Shown here: positions 16,963 through 24,262 of the stretch, in pieces
Layout: each line of letters starts with the position of its first letter
Position numbering within the stretch: position 1 is the first letter of the stretch
From: Acidilobaceae archaeon
GTDB lineage: Archaea > Thermoproteota > Thermoprotei_A > Sulfolobales > Acidilobaceae
Direction of reading: 5' to 3'
Assembly (NCBI GenBank): GCA_027080775.1
Contig: JALWPV010000048.1
Span: forward strand, 1 to 57,258
DNA length: 57,258 nucleotides
The notes under the pieces: generated by a model
What the model was told of the DNA's origin: nothing
The model's input: only the letters and a program-made list of their open reading frames with translations
Databases searched by the model: none
Made by a program: the position numbers and the translations under genes

Positions 16963-17566
16963 CGCTATCCGCCCACGTGCTCTCCACGAGCCCCCTGAGT
17001 TCCTCGAGTGCGCGTCCAGCATCGTCTGGCGACTTAAGCTCGAGCCTGGCCATGACGCCCCTAATATAGAGGGGGACGCCGCCCCTAGGGGCAGCCATGA
17101 GCCCCTCAAAGACCCTCACGCTGCCCTCCGCCCTCCAGCGCCCTATGAGGGTGCGGAAGCAGGTGAAGTCCCTTGGAAGCCCCTCAACCCCCGCGGGGGG
17201 CTGCGAGACGCGGCCCCTAGCATAGGCTAGCGTTGCATAGGTTGAGTTGAGACAGGCCACCTCGGCAGTCCCCCCCTCGAGCTTGAGGCAGTGGGCCTCC
17301 CGCTGGGGATAGAGTGAGACGAGTCTCTCACCGCTGGTGCATGCCCTCTTCAGGAACGCTGCGAGGGCTTTCCTCTCATTGTCCAGGCCCCTCACAAGCC
17401 ATAGGCCCACAGGGAAGCCTATGCAAACATATACTATAGCCAAGGCCGCCGCCCAGTGTAGCGTTGTAGCGTTGTAGCAGGCGTAGGCACAGTAGGCCAC
17501 CAGCAAGGCCGTTGCCGCTGTTAAAGTCTCGATTAAGGCTAGGAGCCAAGCACCCTTGAGAGTCAG
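16955..17566 (-). CDS. Hypothetical membrane protein, possible CTG start
   Basis: 203 residues if translation begins at a CTG at 17566; the first standard codon in frame is a TTG at 17506. Two hydrophobic helices lie at the N-terminus, followed by a soluble part with five cysteines (CTSGERL, HCLKL, ACLNST, FTCFRT), probably outside the cell. With the TTG start the first helix is cut in half, while the strong ribosome site ggaggtg (17574-17580) sits seven bases before the CTG. A TATA-like caatattct near 17610 fits this leader. Other explanations are a start at the TTG or a frame error. It is the first gene of the operon with 15607. No family recognised. Confidence 0.55.
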   Translation of the reverse strand: MTLKGAWLLALIETLTAATALLVAYCAYACYNATTLHWAAALAIVYVCIGFPVGLWLVRGLDNERKALAAFLKRACTSGERLVSLYPQREAHCLKLEGGTAEVACLNSTYATLAYARGRVSQPPAGVEGLPRDFTCFRTLIGRWRAEGSVRVFEGLMAAPRGGVPLYIRGVMARLELKSPDDAGRALEELRGLVESTWADSDE

Positions 17567-17681
17567 CGCTCAGCACCTCCCGGGCCTGAGTGTGGGGTAG
17601 TCTAGACTAGAATATTGGGGGCTCCATGCTCCTAGGGAGCTAAAAAAGAGGGATGTAGCGGTTGCCTAGGCTTGGGGGGCT

Positions 17682-18194
17682 CTAGGCCTTCCTTATGCCC
17701 CAGAGCTTCCTGACAGTCACCTTGACGCCAGCGCTGATGCTGTCTAGTATCTTGGGGTTCAGCTGCATCCTCACCCTCTCGGGCGGGGGCTGTATCTGGC
17801 TCAGCTCTATGGCCAGGGCTAGGGCGTGCGTTAGCAGGGCCGTGCTGCCCTTGTACTTCTCGCCCGTTATTAGGTCCTCGAAGTACTTAGTCCAGGCTGT
17901 GGGATCCCTGCTCCTGCGCACTAGTACTAGGAAGCCGCCGACAGCCGGGCCTATCTCCTGCTTGAGCCTGTAGTACTTGTAGTTGTCAGTTCCACCCTCC
18001 TCGGTCACGAAGCCGTGCTTCTTCAGCACGTCTACCATGGCCTTGAATACTTCCTCGGCCTTCTGGCCGCCCATCCTTATTAGCGTGGCCTCCCTGACCT
18101 TCTCGGGTATAGCACTCCTGAACTGAATCACGGGGCCCCTCGCAGTCCTCCTAAGCACTAGCTTGTACGTCCTCTCGGCGAGCACCTCGCTCAT
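17682..18194 (-). CDS. Conserved-looking hypothetical protein, basic
   Basis: 170 residues with regular alpha/beta composition and no signal or membrane segment. It starts MSEVLAERTYKLVLRR and ends in a basic tail KVTVRKLWGIRKA. No catalytic motif is evident; the helix KAEEVFKAMVDVLKKHGF resembles a winged-helix-like element. An A/T-rich block (18249-18256) upstream could be its promoter. Codon use equals the neighbours, so it is a real gene. I do not recognise the family. Confidence 0.6.
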   Translation of the reverse strand: MSEVLAERTYKLVLRRTARGPVIQFRSAIPEKVREATLIRMGGQKAEEVFKAMVDVLKKHGFVTEEGGTDNYKYYRLKQEIGPAVGGFLVLVRRSRDPTAWTKYFEDLITGEKYKGSTALLTHALALAIELSQIQPPPERVRMQLNPKILDSISAGVKVTVRKLWGIRKA

Positions 18195-18434
18195 TTAGGT
18201 TCACCCCTCAACGCTAGGGGGTTCCACCCTTACAGTAAGCCGCCAAGGGTTAAAAATTCTCTCCCCCAACGCTACTATCGGAATCACGGCGTACAACCGC
18301 CTAGGGGTAAACACCGATTAACCCAAAGTGGCTGGCGACATGGGGTTAGAGGCATAATAGAGGCCATACACTAGATCCTAGCCCTCCAGGGACCCCCATG
18401 GTATTACCCGCTGCGCCGCACAAGGCCGCCGGGG
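18195..18434. other. Intergenic region between divergent genes
   Basis: About 240 bases with no convincing gene or RNA. An A/T block gttaaaaatt (18248-18257) fits a promoter for the minus-strand gene starting at 18194. A weaker gcataatag (18350-18358) could serve the plus-strand reductase. Confidence 0.4.
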
Positions 18435-18446
18435 GTGCTCGACGCC

Positions 18447-19106
18447 TTGAGTAGCGGGGTGAGGCCTCTGGTAACAGTGTTTGCAACCGAGACCCTCGAT
18501 GGAAGACTAGCGCCTCCAGGCGTTGGGCGCTACAGGCTAAGCTGCGAGGATGACTTCGAGTTACAGCATAGGCTAAGGGCCTCTAGCGATGCTGTAGCAG
18601 TTGGAGCCAGCACCGTTATACTCGATAACCCTAGGCTCACGGTTAGGAGGATCCCAGGGAGGAACCCGGCCAGGGTGGTCTTCGACGCTAGCCTTAAGGT
18701 CCCAGTCTCCGCGAGGGTCTTTGATCCACCGGGCAGGAGGATCCTCATCACGTCGGAGGGCCACGACCCCGCGGAGCTAGCCCCCTACCGCGAGAGGGGC
18801 GTACTCGTCCTCGAGGTGAGGGATTCCGATCCAAGAGAGGCGTTAGTTAGGCTGCGTGAGCTCGGTATAAAGAGGCTCCTAGTCGAGGGAGGCGGGGGCC
18901 TGATAGGCTCCCTCCTAGTGGCTGGCCTCGTGGATTACATTCGTGTGACCATAGCACCCCGGGTTCTAGGCGACGGGGTTCCACTAGCCAGGATAAGCGG
19001 GTCCCTAGAGGTGAGGCTACGGCTAGTGAGCTTAAAGAGGCTCTGCGGCTCATGGATTCACCTAGTCTACTCTGTAGAGTCCCCCAAGTGGGGGGTGTGG
19101 GGCTAA
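18447..19106 (+). CDS. Diaminohydroxyphosphoribosylamino-pyrimidine reductase (riboflavin pathway)
   Basis: 219 residues from a TTG at 18447, which has a gggggtg ribosome site about nine bases upstream; a GTG at 18435 is also in frame. The RibD C-terminal/DHFR-like fold shows VTVFATETLDGRLA, then SSDAVAVGASTVILDNPRLT, and the NADPH-binding LLVEGGGGLIGSLL. The protein is stand-alone, without a deaminase domain, like the archaeal RIB7/ArfC enzymes that reduce the ribosyl side chain of the pyrimidine intermediate. It converges on the tetraether synthase gene. Confidence 0.88.
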   Translation: MSSGVRPLVTVFATETLDGRLAPPGVGRYRLSCEDDFELQHRLRASSDAVAVGASTVILDNPRLTVRRIPGRNPARVVFDASLKVPVSARVFDPPGRRILITSEGHDPAELAPYRERGVLVLEVRDSDPREALVRLRELGIKRLLVEGGGGLIGSLLVAGLVDYIRVTIAPRVLGDGVPLARISGSLEVRLRLVSLKRLCGSWIHLVYSVESPKWGVWG

Positions 19107-19129
19107 AGGCCCCCTGGGGCAGGCTACTC

Positions 19130-20914
19130 TTAGTAGATGATGCCCTTGTAGGCCTCCCTGTAGATTGGGCTACTCCTTATGAGCTTGAAGTACTTGGCCC
19201 TGTTATACTTGGCGCCAGGGCCTATGCCTCCGGAGCCGAACTCGCGCTCGTAGTCCTCGATTGGCACCTGGTACTTGGCTTGCACATAGTCCCTGTAGAG
19301 GTCCTCTAGCACATTGAAGGCGCAGAAGGGTACTATACGGCCGTCGGGGAGGAGGTAGTGTATGTTGCACCTGCGCACCCTGGTCACGTCGTAGTTGTAT
19401 AGGTCCATGAAGTGCATCATCCCTATGAACATCATGTGGTAGTGGAGCTCTCCTAGAGCGTCGTAGTTCCTCTTGACGAACACGTTCCAGAGCAGCTTAG
19501 TGATGTTCAGCTCCTTCGGCATCTTCTTCGTATCGACGAACTTGCGCAGGTCTATGAGGCCCTTGAGGGCGGTCAGCTTCTTGCTGGCGCCCGACTCGAG
19601 GTCTATCCTCTTCTCGTCGAGCCACTCTATGAAGCCGTCTACATCGAAGAACTCCGTTATTGGTATGAACCTCTTGGGCACGCCGTCGGGGCCCCTCTCA
19701 ACGAAGACGTAGGTGGCGGCACCGCACATGGGGTGGTTCGCCATGCAGAACTGCTCGGTTCCAACGTAGGCCTCAACGAACTTGGCGAACTTCGCGGCGA
19801 CCGGTATGGGATACCACGCCTCGGGTGGTATCTGGTAATCGGTCTGCTCCGCTATCTTGTTTATCGCATCCGCAATGGTGATCCTATAGCGCTCCCTCTC
19901 ACGCTTCCTCATCTGGCCCGTGAGGCTTACCGGCTGGAAGTTAACCGCCCTGACTATATCCATGTGCTTACCGGCGAACTTTAGTATTAGGCCAAGCTCG
20001 TGGTCATTAACAGTCTTTATAAGGGTGGGCACTAGCACGACGCTTGTCATCCCGGCCTTCCTGAAGACCTCGAACGTGAATGGTACCTCCCAGTGGTTCT
20101 TCCAGTTCGTCTTTGGAGTGACACCGTCGAAGCTCATGTATACAGTATTAACGCCCGCCCTCCTGAGGGCGCGGGCGTATTCTATGGCCTTCTGCGGATC
20201 CTCGAAGTAGAGCTTGGCGAACTTGATGCCGTTAGTGTTGAGCTGTATGTGGCGCACCCCCTCCTCCTTGAGTAGCTTCACTATGTCTACTAGGTCCTCG
20301 CGCATAGTGGGCTCTCCACCCGTTATCTGTACCGCCATGGTGAAGCCCTGCTTCTTCAGCTGCCTTATCATGTACCTTATCTGATCGAGGCTCGGCTCGT
20401 AGACGTATCCCGCCTTCTCGGCGTAGAAGAAGCAGTACCAGCAGCTCAGGTCGCATCTGTTGGTTACGACGAGGTTGGCGAGGGCCGTGTGGTTCTCATG
20501 CATGGCGCAGAGCCCACAGTTGAAGGGGCACGGCGCGGCAAGGGGGACGTAGGGCCTCTTAACGCCCTTGCCTGTTTCCTCGTAGCGCATCATCCTATAG
20601 TAGAGCCTCGCATCGCCATAGTAGAGCTCCTCTATCTCCCCATGCTCGGGGCACACCCTCCGGATCCAGATCTTGCCGTCCCTCTCAACTATCCTGGCTG
20701 GCAGGAGCCTCCTGCAGTAGGGGCAGAGGCTGGTCGTGACGGCGACGTGCTTCTCACCAGGCTTCAGCTTCGGCAGCTGGCCGCCTAAGGGGATCCTCTT
20801 ACCGGCTATCTCGACGTAGACCCTGCCGTCAATCTTCACAAGCCTCGAAGGAGCTGGCAGCACGTCGGGCTTGCTAGGAGTCTTTGCCTCGCCGCGCGTA
20901 ATGCCAACGGCCAT
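19130..20914 (-). CDS. tes: Radical SAM tetraether lipid synthase (Tes family)
   Basis: 594 residues. An N-terminal domain with a zinc-type cluster (C64, C67, C88) precedes CPFNCGLC (C129, C133, C136) and the radical SAM motif CDLSCWYC (C154, C158, C161), then QITGGEPTMREDLVDIV. Downstream are CMANHPMCGA and a C-terminal CNIHYLLPDGRIVPFCAFN. This layout is that of MJ0619-type Tes, which joins the phytanyl tails of two archaeol lipids to make tetraethers. The enzyme acts at the membrane on phospholipids. Its promoter (tttataaa, 20953-20960) is shared with the divergent thioredoxin-like gene. The functional name rests on motif order and spacing. Confidence 0.82.
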   Translation of the reverse strand: MAVGITRGEAKTPSKPDVLPAPSRLVKIDGRVYVEIAGKRIPLGGQLPKLKPGEKHVAVTTSLCPYCRRLLPARIVERDGKIWIRRVCPEHGEIEELYYGDARLYYRMMRYEETGKGVKRPYVPLAAPCPFNCGLCAMHENHTALANLVVTNRCDLSCWYCFFYAEKAGYVYEPSLDQIRYMIRQLKKQGFTMAVQITGGEPTMREDLVDIVKLLKEEGVRHIQLNTNGIKFAKLYFEDPQKAIEYARALRRAGVNTVYMSFDGVTPKTNWKNHWEVPFTFEVFRKAGMTSVVLVPTLIKTVNDHELGLILKFAGKHMDIVRAVNFQPVSLTGQMRKRERERYRITIADAINKIAEQTDYQIPPEAWYPIPVAAKFAKFVEAYVGTEQFCMANHPMCGAATYVFVERGPDGVPKRFIPITEFFDVDGFIEWLDEKRIDLESGASKKLTALKGLIDLRKFVDTKKMPKELNITKLLWNVFVKRNYDALGELHYHMMFIGMMHFMDLYNYDVTRVRRCNIHYLLPDGRIVPFCAFNVLEDLYRDYVQAKYQVPIEDYEREFGSGGIGPGAKYNRAKYFKLIRSSPIYREAYKGIIY

Positions 20915-20952
20915 ACTACCACCGACTCACCAGACCTTAAACCATGCATGCA

Positions 20953-20960
20953 TTTATAAA
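20953..20960. promoter_or_regulatory. Shared TATA box of divergent tes and thioredoxin-like genes
   Basis: tttataaa is self-complementary in its core and lies 39 bases upstream of the minus-strand start (20914) and 54 bases upstream of the plus-strand start (21014). Either direction would give a short leader. Confidence 0.5.
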
Positions 20961-21013
20961 GCGTTAGTCCTGACCTCCCATTACTATCAGGGCAAAACTC
21001 GAGGTGGAGCGCC

Positions 21014-21454
21014 TTGAGCGGTAACACTGGTGGAGTGAGAGAGATCGCGGCCAGGCTGGCCCGGCTGCTCGAGGAGAGGGCGGACTTCATACAGAGGCTC
21101 GAGGACTCGGTGGCGGAGGTGAGGCCCCGCGACATAGACGAGATACTCTCCAAGCATAGGCTGGTCCTACTATTCTTCACGGCGAGCTGGTGTGGTCCCT
21201 GCATATCGTTCATGCAGACCTTCAGGGAGGTGGCCGGGAGACTCGCGGATCCGAGGGTCTTCTACGGTTACGTTGACGTGGACTCATCCTACTCGCTCGC
21301 CGATAGGTATAACGTGAAACATATACCATCGATAGTGGTCATCGTCGATGGTAAGCCAGTGGATGTAATAATAGGGTCGCTGAGCCGCGAGAAGCTTGAG
21401 GAGAAGGTTAGGGCTTACATGAAGGCTGCATGCATAGCTGAGGTGGCCAGCTAG
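21014..21454 (+). CDS. Thioredoxin-like protein
   Basis: 146 residues. The redox motif is FFTASWCGPCISFMQTF, with the cis-Pro in VKHIPSIVVIVDG and a C-terminal GSLSREKLEEKVRAYM. There is an extra N-terminal helical extension of ~45 residues rich in charged residues, and no signal peptide, so it should act in the cytoplasm. The start is a TTG with a gaggtgg site upstream. The gene is divergent from tes. Confidence 0.9.
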   Translation: MSGNTGGVREIAARLARLLEERADFIQRLEDSVAEVRPRDIDEILSKHRLVLLFFTASWCGPCISFMQTFREVAGRLADPRVFYGYVDVDSSYSLADRYNVKHIPSIVVIVDGKPVDVIIGSLSREKLEEKVRAYMKAACIAEVAS

Positions 21455-21459
21455 GGGAG

Positions 21460-22683
21460 CTAGTCCTTGAGGAGGCCCATGTCCCTCAGCTGCTTTAACA
21501 CGTAACCCCTGATCTCCTCTATGCTGGGGAGATCCACGGTTAGCCTGCCATCCTCCATCACCTTCGATAGTAGGGGCCTGGCTTCCCCCTTCGGGCACGA
21601 AGGCTTGGGGTCGCTCCACGGCCTTACTATGCGTGTACCATCGGGGCAGAGGTAGAGCTGCTTGAAGCCGGGCAGCTTACCCCTCTTTGTCACGGGCTTC
21701 CAAGTGCCATCTTTATTGATCTCTACTATGTCCATACTGAGGTCCACGCTGGGGGCCGAGGATATAGCCGTCCCGACGCCGAAGCCGTCTACGACATCCT
21801 TCAACTCTAGGATTTTCTCCTCATCTATGCCGCCGCTTACTATGATCTTCACGTCGCTCCTACCCATTAAGTCTAGGGTCCACCTAACCTCCTCGACTAT
21901 GTCCCTCATTCGCCCCCTACGGCTGCCTGGCGTGTCGAGCCTGACGGCTACAAGTTTCTCGCCTAGGGTCTCAGCCGCCATGACGGACTCTATCCTCTCG
22001 TCGTAGAATGTGTCGACGAGGGCGATAGTGTCGCCGTATAGCTCTGCATAGGCGCTCCACGCCTCTCTCTGATCACCGAAGATTATTATGAGGGCGTGGG
22101 GCATGGTTCCCCTGGGCTCGAGGCCTAGGTACTTGCGGGCCTCGACACCGCTCACACCGTCAGCGCCGCCTATGTAGGCTGCCCTATCGGCTGCAGGCGC
22201 GACTGCCGGGTGGAGCGCCCTAAGGCCGAAATAGAGCACGGTGCGGTTACCCGCAGCAGCCTTAATCCTGGCCGCCTTAGTGGCTATGCTAGAAGAGAAG
22301 CGTAATATGCCCAGGAGCGCGGTCTCGAACACCCCGAAGTCGGAGTACCGGCCCTCTACAACCATGAGCGGCTCCTTCCTACGGAAGATCGTGCCCTCCG
22401 GTACGCTATACACGGTCACAGGCTTCCCCTCGAGGAGCGCCAGAGCCTCCTCCAGCCCCGCGAAGACAGCCCACTCATAGCCCTTGGGGAGGCTGTACGC
22501 GTGTATCTCCATCCTAACCCTAACATCCCTCAGCCCCTTCCTCTCCACTATCTCCCTAGTCCGCTCGAAGTACACGTCGGTGATCAGGCCCGAGCGTATC
22601 TCCTCGGGAGACGCCGCGTAGAGCCTGGGCTTCAACCCCAAGTACACCCCACGCCCTTGACCTACGCCTCTAGCCCCCCTCAA
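21460..22683 (-). CDS. pncB: Nicotinate phosphoribosyltransferase
   Basis: 407 residues. Family signs are [40 protein letters not shown], the active-site loop [22 protein letters not shown] and phosphate-binding [12 protein letters not shown] with [22 protein letters not shown]-terminal pair of cysteines (LCPDG, SCPKG) suggests the small metal-binding extension found in archaeal members. It makes nicotinate mononucleotide in the NAD salvage pathway. The first twelve residues are not family-like, so the start may lie a little inside. Confidence 0.9.
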   Translation of the reverse strand: MRGARGVGQGRGVYLGLKPRLYAASPEEIRSGLITDVYFERTREIVERKGLRDVRVRMEIHAYSLPKGYEWAVFAGLEEALALLEGKPVTVYSVPEGTIFRRKEPLMVVEGRYSDFGVFETALLGILRFSSSIATKAARIKAAAGNRTVLYFGLRALHPAVAPAADRAAYIGGADGVSGVEARKYLGLEPRGTMPHALIIIFGDQREAWSAYAELYGDTIALVDTFYDERIESVMAAETLGEKLVAVRLDTPGSRRGRMRDIVEEVRWTLDLMGRSDVKIIVSGGIDEEKILELKDVVDGFGVGTAISSAPSVDLSMDIVEINKDGTWKPVTKRGKLPGFKQLYLCPDGTRIVRPWSDPKPSCPKGEARPLLSKVMEDGRLTVDLPSIEEIRGYVLKQLRDMGLLKD

Positions 22684-22748
22684 ATAGGCGTGAGAGAGCT
22701 TCTTGTATTAGCGAGTATAGACCTTTTACTGACTTTACTGTGGTAACC

Positions 22749-22756
22749 TATATAAT
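22749..22756 (+). promoter_or_regulatory. TATA box for the 73-residue protein gene
   Basis: tatataat lies about 42 bases upstream of the ATG at 22795; a start site near 22780 leaves a short leader containing an aggtgag ribosome site. Confidence 0.5.
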
Positions 22757-22794
22757 CCATTATCTGCTTGCTATGAATTAGAACAGGTGAGACA

Positions 22795-23016
22795 ATGCCG
22801 GGCAAGGTCAGGACCGTGAGGGTTAGAGAAATAAAAGGGAGGAAGGTGCTCAAGGGTAAGATCTACGAGTATACCTACTACACTCTACCACTCAACATCT
22901 ACGTGAGGAAAAGCGTGGTCGAGCGCTGGGGTCCCGAGTTCGTAGTCGAGTCGGACCCCGATAAAGGTATAGTTATAGTGAAGCCGAAGAAGCTCGCTGA
23001 GCGCGAGGAGCCTTAA
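22795..23016 (+). CDS. Small basic protein, possible AbrB-like fold
   Basis: 73 residues, basic at both ends. The pattern of strands (VRTVRVREIKG, KGKIYEYTYYTLPLNIYVRKSV, PEFVVESD, GIVIVKPKK) resembles a swapped-hairpin AbrB/MazE-type DNA-binding fold, but no family is certain. It has its own promoter and a good ribosome site. Three GC-rich hairpins and T-rich DNA follow the stop. Could be a transcription factor or a nucleoid protein. Confidence 0.55.
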   Translation: MPGKVRTVRVREIKGRKVLKGKIYEYTYYTLPLNIYVRKSVVERWGPEFVVESDPDKGIVIVKPKKLAEREEP

Positions 23017-23027
23017 GAGGACCATGC

Positions 23028-23160
23028 TAGCAGGCCTCGGAGGAAGCCAGCCTGCTCATCAGCACCTCCCCTCGGGGAGGCTCGGCACTCCGCCGTGCCA
23101 GCCTCACAGGCCCTATTTTGTGTATCTGAGGGTCGGCACTATTTTATTAGTTTATTAGTT
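23028..23160 (+). terminator. Three hairpins then T-rich DNA
   Basis: After the small gene come three strong stems: GCAGGC/GCCTGC (23030-23035 with 23050-23055), CCTCCC/GGGAGG around CTCG (23065-23080) and GGCAC/GTGCC (23084-23099). They are followed by T-rich DNA (23113-23160) with a tandem tttattag repeat. Archaeal termination needs only the T tracts; the hairpins may be a structured 3' end or a separate small RNA. Confidence 0.4.
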
Positions 23161-23220
23161 CTATAAGGTGGGGGGCGTAGGGATTCCTTCGCATTCTAGC
23201 TAGTAGGCACCCCCTTATAG
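23161..23220. repeat. Imperfect inverted repeat between convergent genes
   Basis: The arms CTATAAGG(T)GGG (23161-23172) and CCCCCTTATAG (23210-23220) pair over 11 bases with one bulge. A smaller hairpin can form inside. Together with the remaining bases to 23303 the segment holds no reading frame of note. Confidence 0.5.
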
Positions 23221-23303
23221 ATAGGGGTCTGGTCTCCAGCGCGGAGTTTATCGCTAGAAAAGCGTTGCAGCGGCGAGTTCGTGCTTACCTGCTATGGGGG
23301 TCG

Positions 23304-23651
23304 CTAGAATCCGAAGAGGCCGCTTAGCCCCTCGCTTATGTCTACCTCCTTCTCCTCTTCTTCTTTCTCTTCTTCCTCCTTCTTCTCCTCTGCCTCGCCT
23401 CCCTCAGCCTTCTCCTCGGCGGCAGCCGCCGGGGCAGCAGCTGGTGCTGCCACCGGCATGGCTACGGCGGACTTCAGTACCTCCTCTAGGTCTATCTCGG
23501 AGAGGCTAGCAGCTATCATCTTAATCTTGGCCTCGTCAACCTCGAGGCCTAGGGCCTCAATGACCTTCTTCAGATTCTCCTCATTAACCTCCTTACCGGC
23601 GTAGTAGAGAGCTAGAGCAGCGTGGATATACGCCTTGCCCTCCTGCGGCAT
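23304..23651 (-). CDS. rpl12: Ribosomal stalk protein L12 (P1)
   Basis: 115 residues from the ATG at 23651, preceded by a ggggtg ribosome site; a GTG nine bases earlier is less likely. N-terminal dimerisation helices ([20 protein letters not shown]), an alanine-rich hinge (~67-80), an acidic Glu/Lys stretch and the conserved end [10 protein letters not shown] that binds translation factors. It forms the flexible stalk on L10. The promoter ctttaataag (23699-23708) is well placed. Confidence 0.95.
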   Translation of the reverse strand: MPQEGKAYIHAALALYYAGKEVNEENLKKVIEALGLEVDEAKIKMIAASLSEIDLEEVLKSAVAMPVAAPAAAPAAAAEEKAEGGEAEEKKEEEEKEEEEKEVDISEGLSGLFGF

Positions 23652-23698
23652 CTCCGGCACCCCTTTAGCTACCCAAGCAAGCCGCTGGGCTTAGTAGG

Positions 23699-23708
23699 CT
23701 TTAATAAG
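23699..23708. promoter_or_regulatory. TATA box of L12, possibly also the C/D RNA
   Basis: ctttaataag is about 50 bases upstream of the L12 ATG (minus strand), giving a leader near 26 bases. Read on the plus strand it sits about 45 bases before the candidate C/D box RNA and could start a slightly longer precursor. Confidence 0.4.
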
Positions 23709-23748
23709 CATTCCTCGCGCCCCTGGCTTCATGGGCCCTTAGGATGGC

Positions 23749-23819
23749 GGGGCTAATGATGATAGTCATGCCCTCGAGGGGGGTACCGATGAGTTAGACC
23801 CTGGGGTATCTGAAGCCTC
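23749..23819 (+). ncRNA. Probable C/D box small guide RNA
   Basis: A perfect C box ATGATGA (23756-23762) and D box CTGA (23810-23813) are flanked by a six-pair terminal stem (23749-23754 with 23814-23819, one G-T pair), which together make a kink-turn. An internal C'-like box CGATGAG lies at 23787-23793, with a weak D' just before it. Length and spacing fit archaeal 2'-O-methylation guides (~60 bases). The segment upstream of the D box (agaccctggggtat) would be one guide; its rRNA or tRNA target was not determined. Confidence 0.6.
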
Positions 23820-24001
23820 CCAGGCCTAGCGGGAAGCCCTGGGCTGGCTGGTACACTTCCTCAGCGCCCAACAAGCCTCCTCGGAGGCGTAGGCATGGGA
23901 TAGGTGCACTATAATCTGGCTAGCCCCTGGGCCCCTGCTCTCTATTAGCACTCCTTGGCGTGAGCCTGGATGATCCAGGAGGGTGCTGTGGCCTGCTGTG
24001 G

Positions 24002-24086
24002 TGCGGGGGGTGGGATTTGAACCCACGCAGGCCTACGCCATCGGGTCCTAAGCCCGACCCCTTTGGCCAGGCTCGGGCACCCCCGC
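24002..24086 (-). tRNA. tRNA-Leu (anticodon TAG)
   Basis: A class II tRNA with a long variable arm. Acceptor GCGGGGG/CCCCCGC (24080-24086 with 24003-24009), anticodon loop CTTAGGA with TAG, T arm GTGGG-TTCAAAT-CCCAC. The discriminator is A, and CCA is encoded (23999-24001). No intron. A TATA-like ctttaatact (24114-24123, minus strand) is at the right distance upstream. Confidence 0.95.
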
Positions 24087-24262
24087 GCCGTGGCTTCAAG
24101 GCTGGCTGGATAGAGTATTAAAGACTACCGTTGCTGAGTCACGGTGGCGTGGGTATTTAGATCTTCAATTAACACGGCGCCTGGGAAGTCCCTCAGAGTG
24201 GTGGTTTAGGATAAGGCAGAGGGCTGGCGTGGCCTGTAACTATATAACATCAACTCTTCCCT

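Noticed and set aside
17376-17576. 66-residue frame starting at the GTG right after the strong ribosome site
   Set aside because: Its sequence is Leu/Gly/Cys-rich without features, whereas the alternative frame continues a membrane helix into the next gene; kept only as the rival explanation for the CTG start.
23826-24026. Minus-strand frame (66 residues) between the C/D RNA and tRNA-Leu
   Set aside because: It runs into the tRNA gene and has no start signal; the composition is non-protein-like.
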